Both the position numbers and the translations under genes were made by a program. A model generated the notes under the pieces. That model was not told the DNA's origin. It made no database searches and saw nothing but the letters and a program-made list of their open reading frames with translations. Shown here one piece after another: positions 1-5,387 of a DNA stretch of 5,387 nt. The number at the start of each line of letters is the position of its first letter. Position 1 is the stretch's first letter. The stretch is from Bacteroidota bacterium (lineage in GTDB: Bacteria; Bacteroidota; Bacteroidia; 2-12-FULL-35-15). Location of the stretch: NCBI GenBank assembly GCA_026391935.1, contig JAPLDC010000447.1, positions 1 through 5,387 of the forward strand, in the 5' to 3' direction.

Positions 1-116
1 AAACGGACATTACTAAAGTAAATGGTCTTAAACTTTCTAAAGTTAAATAAATGAATAACAACAGGAATAGCGATTGCTGAAAGTGCAAATAGAAATGCAG
101 GGTAGGTAAAGCTCAT
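1..116 (-). CDS. BatA-domain membrane protein, N-terminal fragment
   Basis: Only the first 38 codons are in the window; the gene continues past the left edge. They begin MSFTYPAFLFAL and continue with IPVVIHLFNFRKF and YFSNVR. This matches the N-terminal domain of BatA/aerotolerance-regulator proteins (TIGR02226), where a short hydrophobic helix is followed by the near-invariant IPxxIHLFNFR and a YFSNVRFL-like strand. In Bacteroidota this domain opens inner-membrane proteins that often carry a von Willebrand A domain further on; that part is not visible, so which subtype this is cannot be decided. The ATG at 116 is chosen because family members begin at this point; the frame upstream is closed by a TAA about seven codons earlier. 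The gene lies 82 bases after the sulfatase-family gene on the same strand. The partner and substrate are unknown. I am confident of the domain, not of the role. Confidence 0.82.
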   Translation of the reverse strand, partial: MSFTYPAFLFALSAIAIPVVIHLFNFRKFKTIYFSNVR

Positions 117-123
117 CAAAGCC

Positions 124-131
124 CAAAGATA
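124..131 (-). promoter_or_regulatory. Possible -7 element TATCTTTG before the BatA-domain gene
   Basis: On the minus strand TATCTTTG matches the Bacteroidota consensus TAnnTTTG exactly and ends 7 bases before the ATG at 116. No TTG-type -33 box is seen at the usual spacing. If used, transcription would start only a few bases before the ATG, giving an almost leaderless message. The match may be chance in AT-rich DNA; the gene could instead be read from the sulfatase-family gene upstream. Confidence 0.35.
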
Positions 132-198
132 ATAAATTTATGATATAATTGAGAGTTTTTGTTTCGTTCCTATTTAAATACAAAACTGTTTTTTTTGC

Positions 199-2058
199 TT
201 AATAATCTAAATAGGCTTGATATAAGGTTTGCAAATAAGATTTTGCCTGGGTCAAAATGGTATCGTTAAGTATTTTTTGAGTTTTGGGTTGAATTGTGTT
301 CACTGATTTTGTGGTATAAGTAAAGACAATATTTTGTTGTGGTGTGATCCATCCTAAAACATTTTCGTTAGAATAATAGGCGAATTCTTGAGTTTCCGGA
401 TTAAACACATCTTTGCTCCAAACAAAATCGGAATGGTCCATATGCAATTGTTCCAATAAAGTTGCGGCGATATCATTTTGGTTACAGATCTTATTTACTG
501 TTTTACCTCTAAGGCTGTCGAGCAAAGCTCCCCCAGTTATTAATGCTGAAATCCTCCTGCCTTCGGGCATATTCATATCTCTGTTTTTTGGTAAACGATG
601 TCCATGATCAGCTACCAAAATAAAGATCGTGTTCTTATACCAAGCTTGTTTTTTTGCATTTTCAAAATACTTAAACAAACAATCATCAGAATAGTAAGCT
701 GCTTTTTTGAATCGTTCCGACTCTTCTGATCCATTAAAAGGTGTATTCATGGTGACCTCAAAAGGTTCATGCGAACTCAGTGTCAGCACTACTGAACAGA
801 AAGGTTCCTTTTCATTCTTTAGACCGTCCAATTGCTTTTCGAAAACAAATTCATCATGTGCTCCCCACTTGCTGTTCAATTGATCTTTCCGAAAATCTTT
901 TTTGTCTATTATCTTTTCAAAATTTGAATTCAGTAAATACGATTTCATATTTGCAAATTCAATCTCTCCGCCATAATAAAATGAAAATTGATACCCTTTT
1001 TTTGCAAGTTCAATAGAAATAGAAGGAAGCTTTTCTGATTTACTTGGAGTTGTTATAATTGAATTATTCGGTTGTGCAGGAAACCCGCTAAAAATTGAGA
1101 CCAGTCCTTGTTCTGTTCGAAATCCGCTACCATACATTTGGGTGAATAGTAAACCGTCTTTCGAAATTTCGTCAAAATGAGGGGTAACGTTTTCTTCTCC
1201 ACCCAGTCTTTTGATTATGTCGGCCGTCCAACTTTCAAGAACAATAAATACAATATTCGGTTTGGTGATCTTTAGAATATTCGGAGTTTTTTCCGAAGAA
1301 GTTTTGAAAAGTCCGGCAGTAATTTTTTTCGCATTTTTTATATCAGAATAGGCATAGGGATTACGTTCATCTCCAGCTTCAATAATACTATGAGCTAAAT
1401 ACCAAATATTATTCGTTGCAATCATATTATTTACCTGAATATTCGAATAGTAGGAGGAACTTTCATTGATTGGTGATAACTGGATACCGCCTCTTGCAGC
1501 AGTAAATAAAAACACAGGAATAATTAACAACTCTATTACAAGTTTCTTTGAATTTTTATTTGTGGAAGGATTGTTTTTTATAAATTTATTATAAAAAACA
1601 ATTCCTATAAATGAAAAGAAAATAAACAACGAGATTAAGGATGTGACCTGCCAAAAGGATATAAATGTCAATGCTTCCTTTGGATATAGCATATATTTTA
1701 ATGCCCTGGAATTCAATAATGTTCCCCATTCTCTAAATATTTTGATATTCGCAATGCTCAATAATGAAACAAATATTATTGCCAAGTAATTATAAAAATT
1801 ACCAATGCGATTTAATCTTTCGTGATTAAAAAATTGTTGTAGAATATTTAAGACAAACGGAATAAAAACGAGTAAACATGACATTGACAGGTCAAGTCTT
1901 AAGCCATAAAAAAACGCTAAACTTGTTTCTGCCCATCCGCCTTTTGGAATGTCATTGTGGTTAAATAAAACGAAGAATAATCTAAAAACTGCAAAAAAGA
2001 GAAGCCAAAAAAAGATGTACTTTATTAAATGGTGAATTTTAAAATTTTTAAAAGTCAT
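199..2058 (-). CDS. LTA synthase family / sulfatase-like membrane transferase
   Basis: A 619-residue inner-membrane enzyme of the alkaline phosphatase superfamily, closest in plan to lipoteichoic acid synthase and phosphoglycerol/phosphoethanolamine transferases. Five hydrophobic helices lie at about 14-33, 47-73, 90-109, 132-156 and 172-190. A soluble, probably periplasmic, sulfatase domain then starts at about 266 (KPNIVFIVLES). Expected catalytic residues are present: metal ligand E275, nucleophile T315 in GFRTEQGL, H430 in SSHEPF, and D484-H485 in VADHGHR. W398, H401 and D402 lie where LtaS binds its substrate head group. Length and domain order are normal for the family, so the gene looks intact. 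The frame opens with a TTG at 2070, but the ATG at 2058 is the better start because it directly precedes the short basic stretch before helix 1. The substrate is unknown: Bacteroidota lack classical lipoteichoic acid, so transfer of a phosphoglycerol or phosphoethanolamine group to a lipid or glycan is inference. Neighbours do not help. Confidence 0.88.
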   Translation of the reverse strand: MTFKNFKIHHLIKYIFFWLLFFAVFRLFFVLFNHNDIPKGGWAETSLAFFYGLRLDLSMSCLLVFIPFVLNILQQFFNHERLNRIGNFYNYLAIIFVSLLSIANIKIFREWGTLLNSRALKYMLYPKEALTFISFWQVTSLISLFIFFSFIGIVFYNKFIKNNPSTNKNSKKLVIELLIIPVFLFTAARGGIQLSPINESSSYYSNIQVNNMIATNNIWYLAHSIIEAGDERNPYAYSDIKNAKKITAGLFKTSSEKTPNILKITKPNIVFIVLESWTADIIKRLGGEENVTPHFDEISKDGLLFTQMYGSGFRTEQGLVSIFSGFPAQPNNSIITTPSKSEKLPSISIELAKKGYQFSFYYGGEIEFANMKSYLLNSNFEKIIDKKDFRKDQLNSKWGAHDEFVFEKQLDGLKNEKEPFCSVVLTLSSHEPFEVTMNTPFNGSEESERFKKAAYYSDDCLFKYFENAKKQAWYKNTIFILVADHGHRLPKNRDMNMPEGRRISALITGGALLDSLRGKTVNKICNQNDIAATLLEQLHMDHSDFVWSKDVFNPETQEFAYYSNENVLGWITPQQNIVFTYTTKSVNTIQPKTQKILNDTILTQAKSYLQTLYQAYLDY

Positions 2059-2090
2059 AAAAGGATACAATTTTGTGGCAAATTCGCGGA

Positions 2091-2098
2091 TAAAGGTA
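2091..2098 (-). promoter_or_regulatory. Weak -7-like element TACCTTTA before the sulfatase-family gene
   Basis: On the minus strand TACCTTTA matches seven of eight positions of TAnnTTTG and lies 32 bases before the ATG at 2058, a sensible leader length. The nearest TTTTG upstream (2125-2129) is 26 bases away, farther than the usual 19-21, so a paired -33 box is not convincing. Confidence 0.3.
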
Positions 2099-2166
2099 GT
2101 TAAATTATATGCTGCCCTTCCTTACAAAACTGTTAAAATTCATTAATTAAATGACTGAGAAAAAGC

Positions 2167-2946
2167 TCAAAACTTTTCGAAGACTCCTAGTCCAAACAGC
2201 GCAAAATCATATTTTACAGGATCTTTGCTATCTAATTTCCGTAGGTTGGTCGTTAATTCTATTACCGCTTTCCAATCATTTTGTGTCCTATTTAGTAATC
2301 CTAATTTTCGAGCAACATTTCCCGAATGTACATCAAGCGGGCACATCAAATAGGAGGGAAGCAATTTAGAATTCCATATTCCGAAATCTACACCTCGTTT
2401 ATCTTTTCTAACCATCCACCTTAAATACATGCAGAGTCGTTTTGATGAAGAGTTTGCATCAGGACTAGATACATGCTTTCTTGTCCTGCCTGGATGATCG
2501 ATAGAAAAAAATATCTTTCTAAAATTCATTATTGCAGTTAAAGAAAAATCTGATGATTGTTCATTGTCTGTTTTCAAAGGAAGGAATGTATTTTCTAAAC
2601 CTCCATGATTTTTGTAAATATTCTTCAAGGACTTTATAAAAAACGCAGCATCCTCTCCATTGAAGGTTCGATGAACAAAATTATTAAAGGAATTTATTTC
2701 TTTTTGTTTTGCATGCATAATAAAATCACAGGGGCTATTTCCCATTATTTTCATCATTTTATTCGCATTGTTAATTATAGTAACTCTTTGTCCCCAAGCA
2801 ATTGTAGCAGCTAGAAACCCTGCAATCTCAATATCCTCTTTTATACTGAACTGATGTGGAATAGAAATGGGATCACTATCAATAAAATCAGGACGATTAT
2901 ATATATCATATTTTTCATCCAGAAAATCTTTGAGGTTATCAATCAT
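2167..2946 (-). CDS. TIGR02757 (DUF2400) family protein
   Basis: A 259-residue soluble protein that matches the TIGR02757/DUF2400 family along its whole length. Visible family blocks are DPISIPHQF (25-33), DIEIAGFLAATIAWGQR (38-54), FVHRTFNG (90-97), RTRKHVSSP (154-162), KRLCMYLRWMVRKD (169-182) with GVDFG (185-189), CPLDVH (202-207), and a closing DPVKYDFALFGLG (242-254). Length is normal and there is no signal peptide or membrane helix, so it should be cytoplasmic. The function of the family is not established. The stretch CPLDVHSGNVARKLGLL resembles the catalytic-Asp region of HhH-GPD DNA glycosylases (VDTHVFRVANRLGL in endonuclease III), which would suggest DNA repair, but that is inference. 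Where many relatives, as I recall them, read SACKRLNM, this protein has SSSKRLCM, so the cysteine is moved. The ATG at 2946 is chosen because the family motifs begin soon after it. The gene lies 72 bases after the broken transporter and has no clear promoter of its own. Confidence 0.9.
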   Translation of the reverse strand: MIDNLKDFLDEKYDIYNRPDFIDSDPISIPHQFSIKEDIEIAGFLAATIAWGQRVTIINNANKMMKIMGNSPCDFIMHAKQKEINSFNNFVHRTFNGEDAAFFIKSLKNIYKNHGGLENTFLPLKTDNEQSSDFSLTAIMNFRKIFFSIDHPGRTRKHVSSPDANSSSKRLCMYLRWMVRKDKRGVDFGIWNSKLLPSYLMCPLDVHSGNVARKLGLLNRTQNDWKAVIELTTNLRKLDSKDPVKYDFALFGLGVFEKF

Positions 2947-2964
2947 ACTTAATTTTGTGATTTA

Positions 2965-2986
2965 CTGCACGCTTATAAAAGTGCAG
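2965..2986. repeat. Short palindrome CTGCAC-N10-GTGCAG
   Basis: Arms CTGCAC (2965-2970) and GTGCAG (2981-2986) are perfect inverted repeats. The ten-base spacer contains TTATAA, itself a palindrome, centred in the symmetric structure. It lies in the 72-base gap between the truncated transporter and the TIGR02757 gene. No T-run follows on either strand, so it is not a typical intrinsic terminator. It could be an operator, an RNA hairpin before the TIGR02757 start codon, or a remnant of the deletion event. Confidence 0.5.
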
Positions 2987-3018
2987 GCAACATCATTGGA
3001 TTCATTATTCAATTTTTT

Positions 3019-3927
3019 TCAACCTACATTCAAAAATAAATTTCTTCCTGCATTTTTAGTGATCGGTTTATATGCTAAAATTATTGCAGTAACAATTGCT
3101 CCAAATGCAGGCATTGCTCTTAAAAAACCTAGTTCTATAGGCCCTACATGTAATATTTTTACAGCAAAAGCTGGAAGCATTGCAACTGCCCCACCAAATA
3201 AAACAGCAAAAAGATCCAAGGAAAGTGCACCTAGAATCAATTGATTACTAAAAACAAATTTTATCCCAACAGCTAAACTTTGTCTGAGTGTTTCTTTTTT
3301 CTGCTTAATAGGGATAGGTTTCGATACAATAAAAACAAAAGAAAGAATGGAAAGTATTATAAAAACAATATCAACAGTATAAGCGGCAGAAAAGCTGATA
3401 GCGCAAATAATTCCAGCAATGGCAGGCCCTACAACAGCACCAACATGCAAAACACTACTTTACCAAGTAGCTGAATTTTAATAAAGTTCTCGTGGGACTA
3501 TTTGTGACATAAAAGCTGGAAATGCTGCTGAAATAAAACCACGCACAATCCCAATAAATCCAAATACAAAATAAATCGGAAGAGTACCATAATTTTTAAG
3601 AACGGTGGAAGTATCTAATGAAAAATAGAGTAGGGCGGATGTTGACAGAATAAGAAAGGAAATTGAAACAAGAATTATACGTTTGCGACTCACAATATCG
3701 GCAACATGTCCTGAAAAAAGTGAAACGATGATGAATGGAATAGCCTCCGATAACCCTATCATTCCCAATGCTAATTCATCCTTAGTGATATCATAAATTT
3801 GCCAGCCAACGATCACACTTTGCATTTGAATTGCAAGTGTTAAAAAGAACCGTGTATTTAAAAAAAATAAAAATTCTTTTATCCGCAAAGCGGCAAAAGG
3901 GTCGTGTTTTGGAATTGTTGTCTGCAT
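3019..3927 (-). pseudogene. MFS transporter (EntS/MFS_3-like), broken and truncated
   Basis: This is a decayed major-facilitator efflux transporter related to the EntS/MFS_3 group (DHA3-like), whose intact members have about 400-430 residues and 12 helices. The start at the ATG at 3927 gives a typical N-terminus (DPFAALRIKEFLFF). Helices 1-4 follow at about 26-46, 51-75, 83-104 and 118-140, with the loop 2-3 motif A in GHVADIVSRKR (73-83). After VPRELY the frame meets TAA at 3478-3480, reads NSATW, meets a second TAA at 3460-3462, then continues as SSVLHVGAVVGPAIAG, exactly the sequence expected there in this family. Helices 5-8 follow. The frame ends at TGA 3019-3021 after GRNLFLNVG, about 302 codons in, so helices 9-12 are absent, and the 72 bases beyond encode nothing hydrophobic. 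No frameshift is needed to join the halves. Intact relatives are proton-driven exporters of small molecules; this copy is probably non-functional. Readthrough or sequence error at the two stops cannot be excluded, but neither would explain the missing C-terminus. Confidence 0.85.
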
Positions 3928-3930
3928 ATC

Positions 3931-3961
3931 TTTCTCATCTGCAAATTTATAGTTAATTTTG
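3931..3961 (+). promoter_or_regulatory. Possible promoter of the PepSY-like gene
   Basis: TAATTTTG at 3954-3961 is an exact match to the Bacteroidota -7 consensus TAnnTTTG. A TTTC at 3931-3934, one base from the -33 consensus TTTG, lies 19 bases upstream, which is the expected spacing. The implied start near 3965 gives a leader of about 30 bases before the ATG at 3997. The leader shows no Shine-Dalgarno sequence, as is usual in this phylum. Confidence 0.5.
3942..3949 (-). promoter_or_regulatory. Possible -7 element TAAATTTG for the transporter locus
   Basis: On the minus strand TAAATTTG fits TAnnTTTG exactly and ends 14 bases before the transporter ATG at 3927. No TTG-type -33 box is evident at the usual distance. 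If still active, it would transcribe the pseudogene and possibly the TIGR02757 gene behind it. Confidence 0.45.
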
Positions 3962-3996
3962 TGCTAATCATTTATTTAATCTCTTAAATATTCGTC

Positions 3997-4461
3997 ATGA
4001 AAAAATCGGTATTATTTATTTTAGCAGCATTTGTAGCGATCACGCTCAATGCCCAAAAAGTTGCTTCTGATAATCTTCCTGCAGCGGTAAACACTTCATT
4101 TAAGGCAAAGTTCTCGATTGCAGAGAAAACAACATGGGAAATGGATTATGATAATTATAAAGCCAATTTCACTGTTGGGAAAAGTGAATTCTCTGCTATC
4201 TTCGATAAAGACGGAAAATGGTTGGAAACAGATACTTATATGAAATCTACAGAACTACCAAAGGCTGTTCGTGAAACACTTGCTAAAAAATACGGTGAGT
4301 TAAGTGCATATAAGATTGATGATTCAGAAAAGGTTGAAACTGAAAAATCTACATTTTACAGATTGGAGATCATTAAAGGAGAAGTGACCTATGAAATTGA
4401 AATAAATGAAAAAGGCAATATTTCTAAAGATGAGATCAAAACAGAATCAAAGAATGATTAA
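3997..4461 (+). CDS. Secreted protein with two PepSY-like repeats
   Basis: A 154-residue exported protein of the PepSY-like (formerly DUF2874) family, widespread in Bacteroidota. The N-terminus MKKSVLFILAAFVAITLNAQ is a classic Sec signal peptide, probably cut after Ala19, and there is no lipoprotein cysteine. Two similar units follow. The first, about 26-80, contains LPAAVNTSFKAKF, then TTWEMDYDNYKANF and SAIFDKDGKWLET. The second, about 86-145, contains ELPKAVRETLAKKYG, then YKIDDSEKVE, TFYRLEI and TYEIEINEKGNI. Each unit is a helix carrying the LPxAV start followed by beta strands, ending in a D/E-x-G turn. The role of these proteins is not established; they are periplasmic or outer-surface proteins and no enzyme motif is visible. 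The gene stands alone: it diverges from the broken transporter and converges on clpC, with its own likely promoter and terminator. The ATG at 3997 is fixed by the signal peptide. Confidence 0.88.
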   Translation: MKKSVLFILAAFVAITLNAQKVASDNLPAAVNTSFKAKFSIAEKTTWEMDYDNYKANFTVGKSEFSAIFDKDGKWLETDTYMKSTELPKAVRETLAKKYGELSAYKIDDSEKVETEKSTFYRLEIIKGEVTYEIEINEKGNISKDEIKTESKND

Positions 4462-4481
4462 GAAAATTTTACGATACAAAT

Positions 4482-4515
4482 AAAAAATGCTCCGGAAATC
4501 CGGAGCATTTTTTTT
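4482..4515. terminator. Bidirectional intrinsic terminator
   Basis: A perfect hairpin has arms TGCTCCGG (4488-4495) and CCGGAGCA (4500-4507) around an AAAT loop. Six A residues (4482-4487) precede it and eight T residues (4508-4515) follow, so a U-tract is formed on either strand. It sits 20 bases after the PepSY-like stop codon and 5 bases beyond the clpC stop codon on the opposite strand, so it should end both converging transcripts. Confidence 0.93.
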
Positions 4516-4520
4516 ATGCA

Positions 4521-5387
4521 TTATTCTTCTTTTTTACTTCTTTTAGGTTTATTTTCCTTTGGCTTGCTGATTTTAATTTTGATCTCTTGTTTTTCTTTGT
4601 CGAAATCAACATCGATAATATCGCCTTCACTAAGGTTAGATTTAATGATCTCTTCAGCCAAAGGATCTTCTAGATATTTCTGAATAGCGCGTTTTAAAGG
4701 ACGAGCACCAAACTGAATATCGTATCCTTTATCAGAAATATAATCTTTCGCTTCTTCAGAAACTTTAATAGCATATCCTAATCCATGAATTCTTCCATAT
4801 AAACTATTCAATTCAATGTCAATAATCTTATGGATATCATCACGGGTTAACGAGTTGAAAATAACAACATCATCAATACGATTTAGAAATTCAGGCGCAA
4901 ATGCTTTTTTCAACGCTCCTTCAATTACACCTTTAGAATGATCTTCTTCAACCTCTTTTTTTGCAGCAGTAGAAAATCCTACTCCTTGCCCGAAATCTTT
5001 TAATTGACGGGCTCCGATATTTGAGGTCATGATGATAATCGTGTTTTTAAAATCAATTTTACGACCTAAACTATCTGTCATAATACCATCATCCAATGCT
5101 TGCAATAATAAATTGAAAACATCAGGATGTGCTTTTTCTAACTCATCAAGTAAGATAACAGCATATGGACGTCTGCGAACTTTTTCAGTTAATTGACCAC
5201 CTTCTTCATAACCAACATATCCCGTAGGAGCGCCGATCAAACGTGACACAGCGAATTTCTCCATGTATTCACTCATATCGATACGGATCAATGCATCATC
5301 ATTATCAAATAAGTATTTAGATAAAATTTTTGCTAATTGTGTTTTACCTACACCTGTAGGGCCTAAGAATATAAATGAACCAATTGG
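4521..5387 (-). CDS. clpC: ClpC-type AAA+ unfoldase, C-terminal fragment
   Basis: The last 288 residues of an ATP-dependent Clp protease ATP-binding subunit; the start is beyond the right edge and the frame is open from the edge inward. The fragment covers the second AAA+ module (D2). It has Walker A GPTGVGKT (9-16), pore loop GYVGY (56-60), Walker B VILLDE (77-82), sensor 1 TSN (121-123), arginine finger R170 in FLNRIDD, and sensor 2 GARPLKRAIQ (227-236). GVGF at 135-138 matches the ClpP-docking VGF loop of ClpC/ClpA, which ClpB lacks; the surrounding sequence tracks Bacillus ClpC closely. It would form a cytoplasmic hexamer that unfolds proteins and threads them into ClpP. ClpP itself is not in the window. 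The C-terminus ends in a charged, lysine-rich tail (KPKRSKKEE). A TTG at 5289-5291 is internal and is not the start, since the Walker A lies upstream of it. The terminator lies 5 bases past the stop. Confidence 0.93.
   Translation of the reverse strand, partial: PIGSFIFLGPTGVGKTQLAKILSKYLFDNDDALIRIDMSEYMEKFAVSRLIGAPTGYVGYEEGGQLTEKVRRRPYAVILLDELEKAHPDVFNLLLQALDDGIMTDSLGRKIDFKNTIIIMTSNIGARQLKDFGQGVGFSTAAKKEVEEDHSKGVIEGALKKAFAPEFLNRIDDVVIFNSLTRDDIHKIIDIELNSLYGRIHGLGYAIKVSEEAKDYISDKGYDIQFGARPLKRAIQKYLEDPLAEEIIKSNLSEGDIIDVDFDKEKQEIKIKISKPKENKPKRSKKEE

Noticed and set aside
180..190. Direct repeat ACAAAACTGTT also present at 2124-2134, flanking the sulfatase-family gene
   Set aside because: An 11-base AT-rich match is expected by chance in a window of this size, and there is no other sign of a mobile element.
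413..1016. Plus-strand reading frames inside the sulfatase-family gene, and similar ones at 2151-2369, 2605-2814, 2867-3244 and 3280-3474
   Set aside because: They lie antisense to recognised genes, have no family motifs and look like shadow frames.
2059..2070. TTG start at 2070 for the sulfatase-family gene
   Set aside because: An ATG four codons later at 2058 suits the N-terminus better and still leaves a promoter-like element at a normal distance.
2140..2169. Weak hairpins (TCATT/AATGA and TGAG/CTCA) after the TIGR02757 stop as a terminator
   Set aside because: The stems are only 4-5 bp and AT-rich, one overlaps the stop codon, and no proper T-run follows; they are likely chance.
3448..3450. 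A separate small membrane protein starting at 3450
   Set aside because: The initiating codon is TTG inside SSVLHVGAVV, in phase with the transporter N-terminal half; it is the rest of the same gene.
3451..3480. A frameshift splitting the MFS gene
   Set aside because: The halves are in the same frame and family sequence is readable through both TAA codons, so nonsense changes explain the break.
3460..3480. Reassigned TAA codon (alternative genetic code)
   Set aside because: The sulfatase-family gene, the PepSY-like gene and clpC all end at TAA where the family ends, and none has an internal TAA.
5289..5291. clpC start at TTG 5291
   Set aside because: The frame stays open to the window edge, and the Walker A motif of the D2 module lies upstream of this codon.

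Overview
The window is an AT-rich stretch of ordinary chromosome, most likely from a member of the Bacteroidota. Three things point there: a TIGR02757/DUF2400 protein and a secreted PepSY-like protein of the type common in that phylum, a BatA-type N-terminus, and several copies of the Bacteroidota -7 promoter element TAnnTTTG together with no clear Shine-Dalgarno sequences. Genus cannot be told from the sequence alone.

Layout from left to right. Positions 1-116 (minus) hold the first 38 codons of a BatA-domain membrane protein that runs off the left edge. Positions 199-2058 (minus) encode an intact five-helix membrane enzyme of the LTA-synthase/sulfatase (alkaline phosphatase) superfamily. 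Positions 2167-2946 (minus) encode an intact TIGR02757 (DUF2400) protein. Positions 3019-3927 (minus) are a decayed major-facilitator transporter of the EntS/MFS_3 type, with two in-frame TAA codons near the middle and no C-terminal third. Positions 3997-4461 (plus) encode a small exported protein with two PepSY-like repeats. Positions 4521-5387 (minus) are the C-terminal 288 residues of a ClpC-type AAA+ unfoldase cut by the right edge. A strong bidirectional terminator separates the last two genes, which converge. Divergent promoter elements sit between the transporter pseudogene and the PepSY-like gene.

The genes do not form an obvious pathway. The four left-hand loci share the minus strand with gaps of 72-108 bases, so partial co-transcription is possible, but promoter-like elements sit before three of them. 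I found no mobile element, CRISPR array, tRNA or rRNA, and no convincing new multi-gene system. The main points of interest are the state of the transporter gene (readable in one frame across two stop codons, then truncated), a small symmetric palindrome at its broken end, and a helix-hairpin-helix glycosylase-like signature in the TIGR02757 protein.
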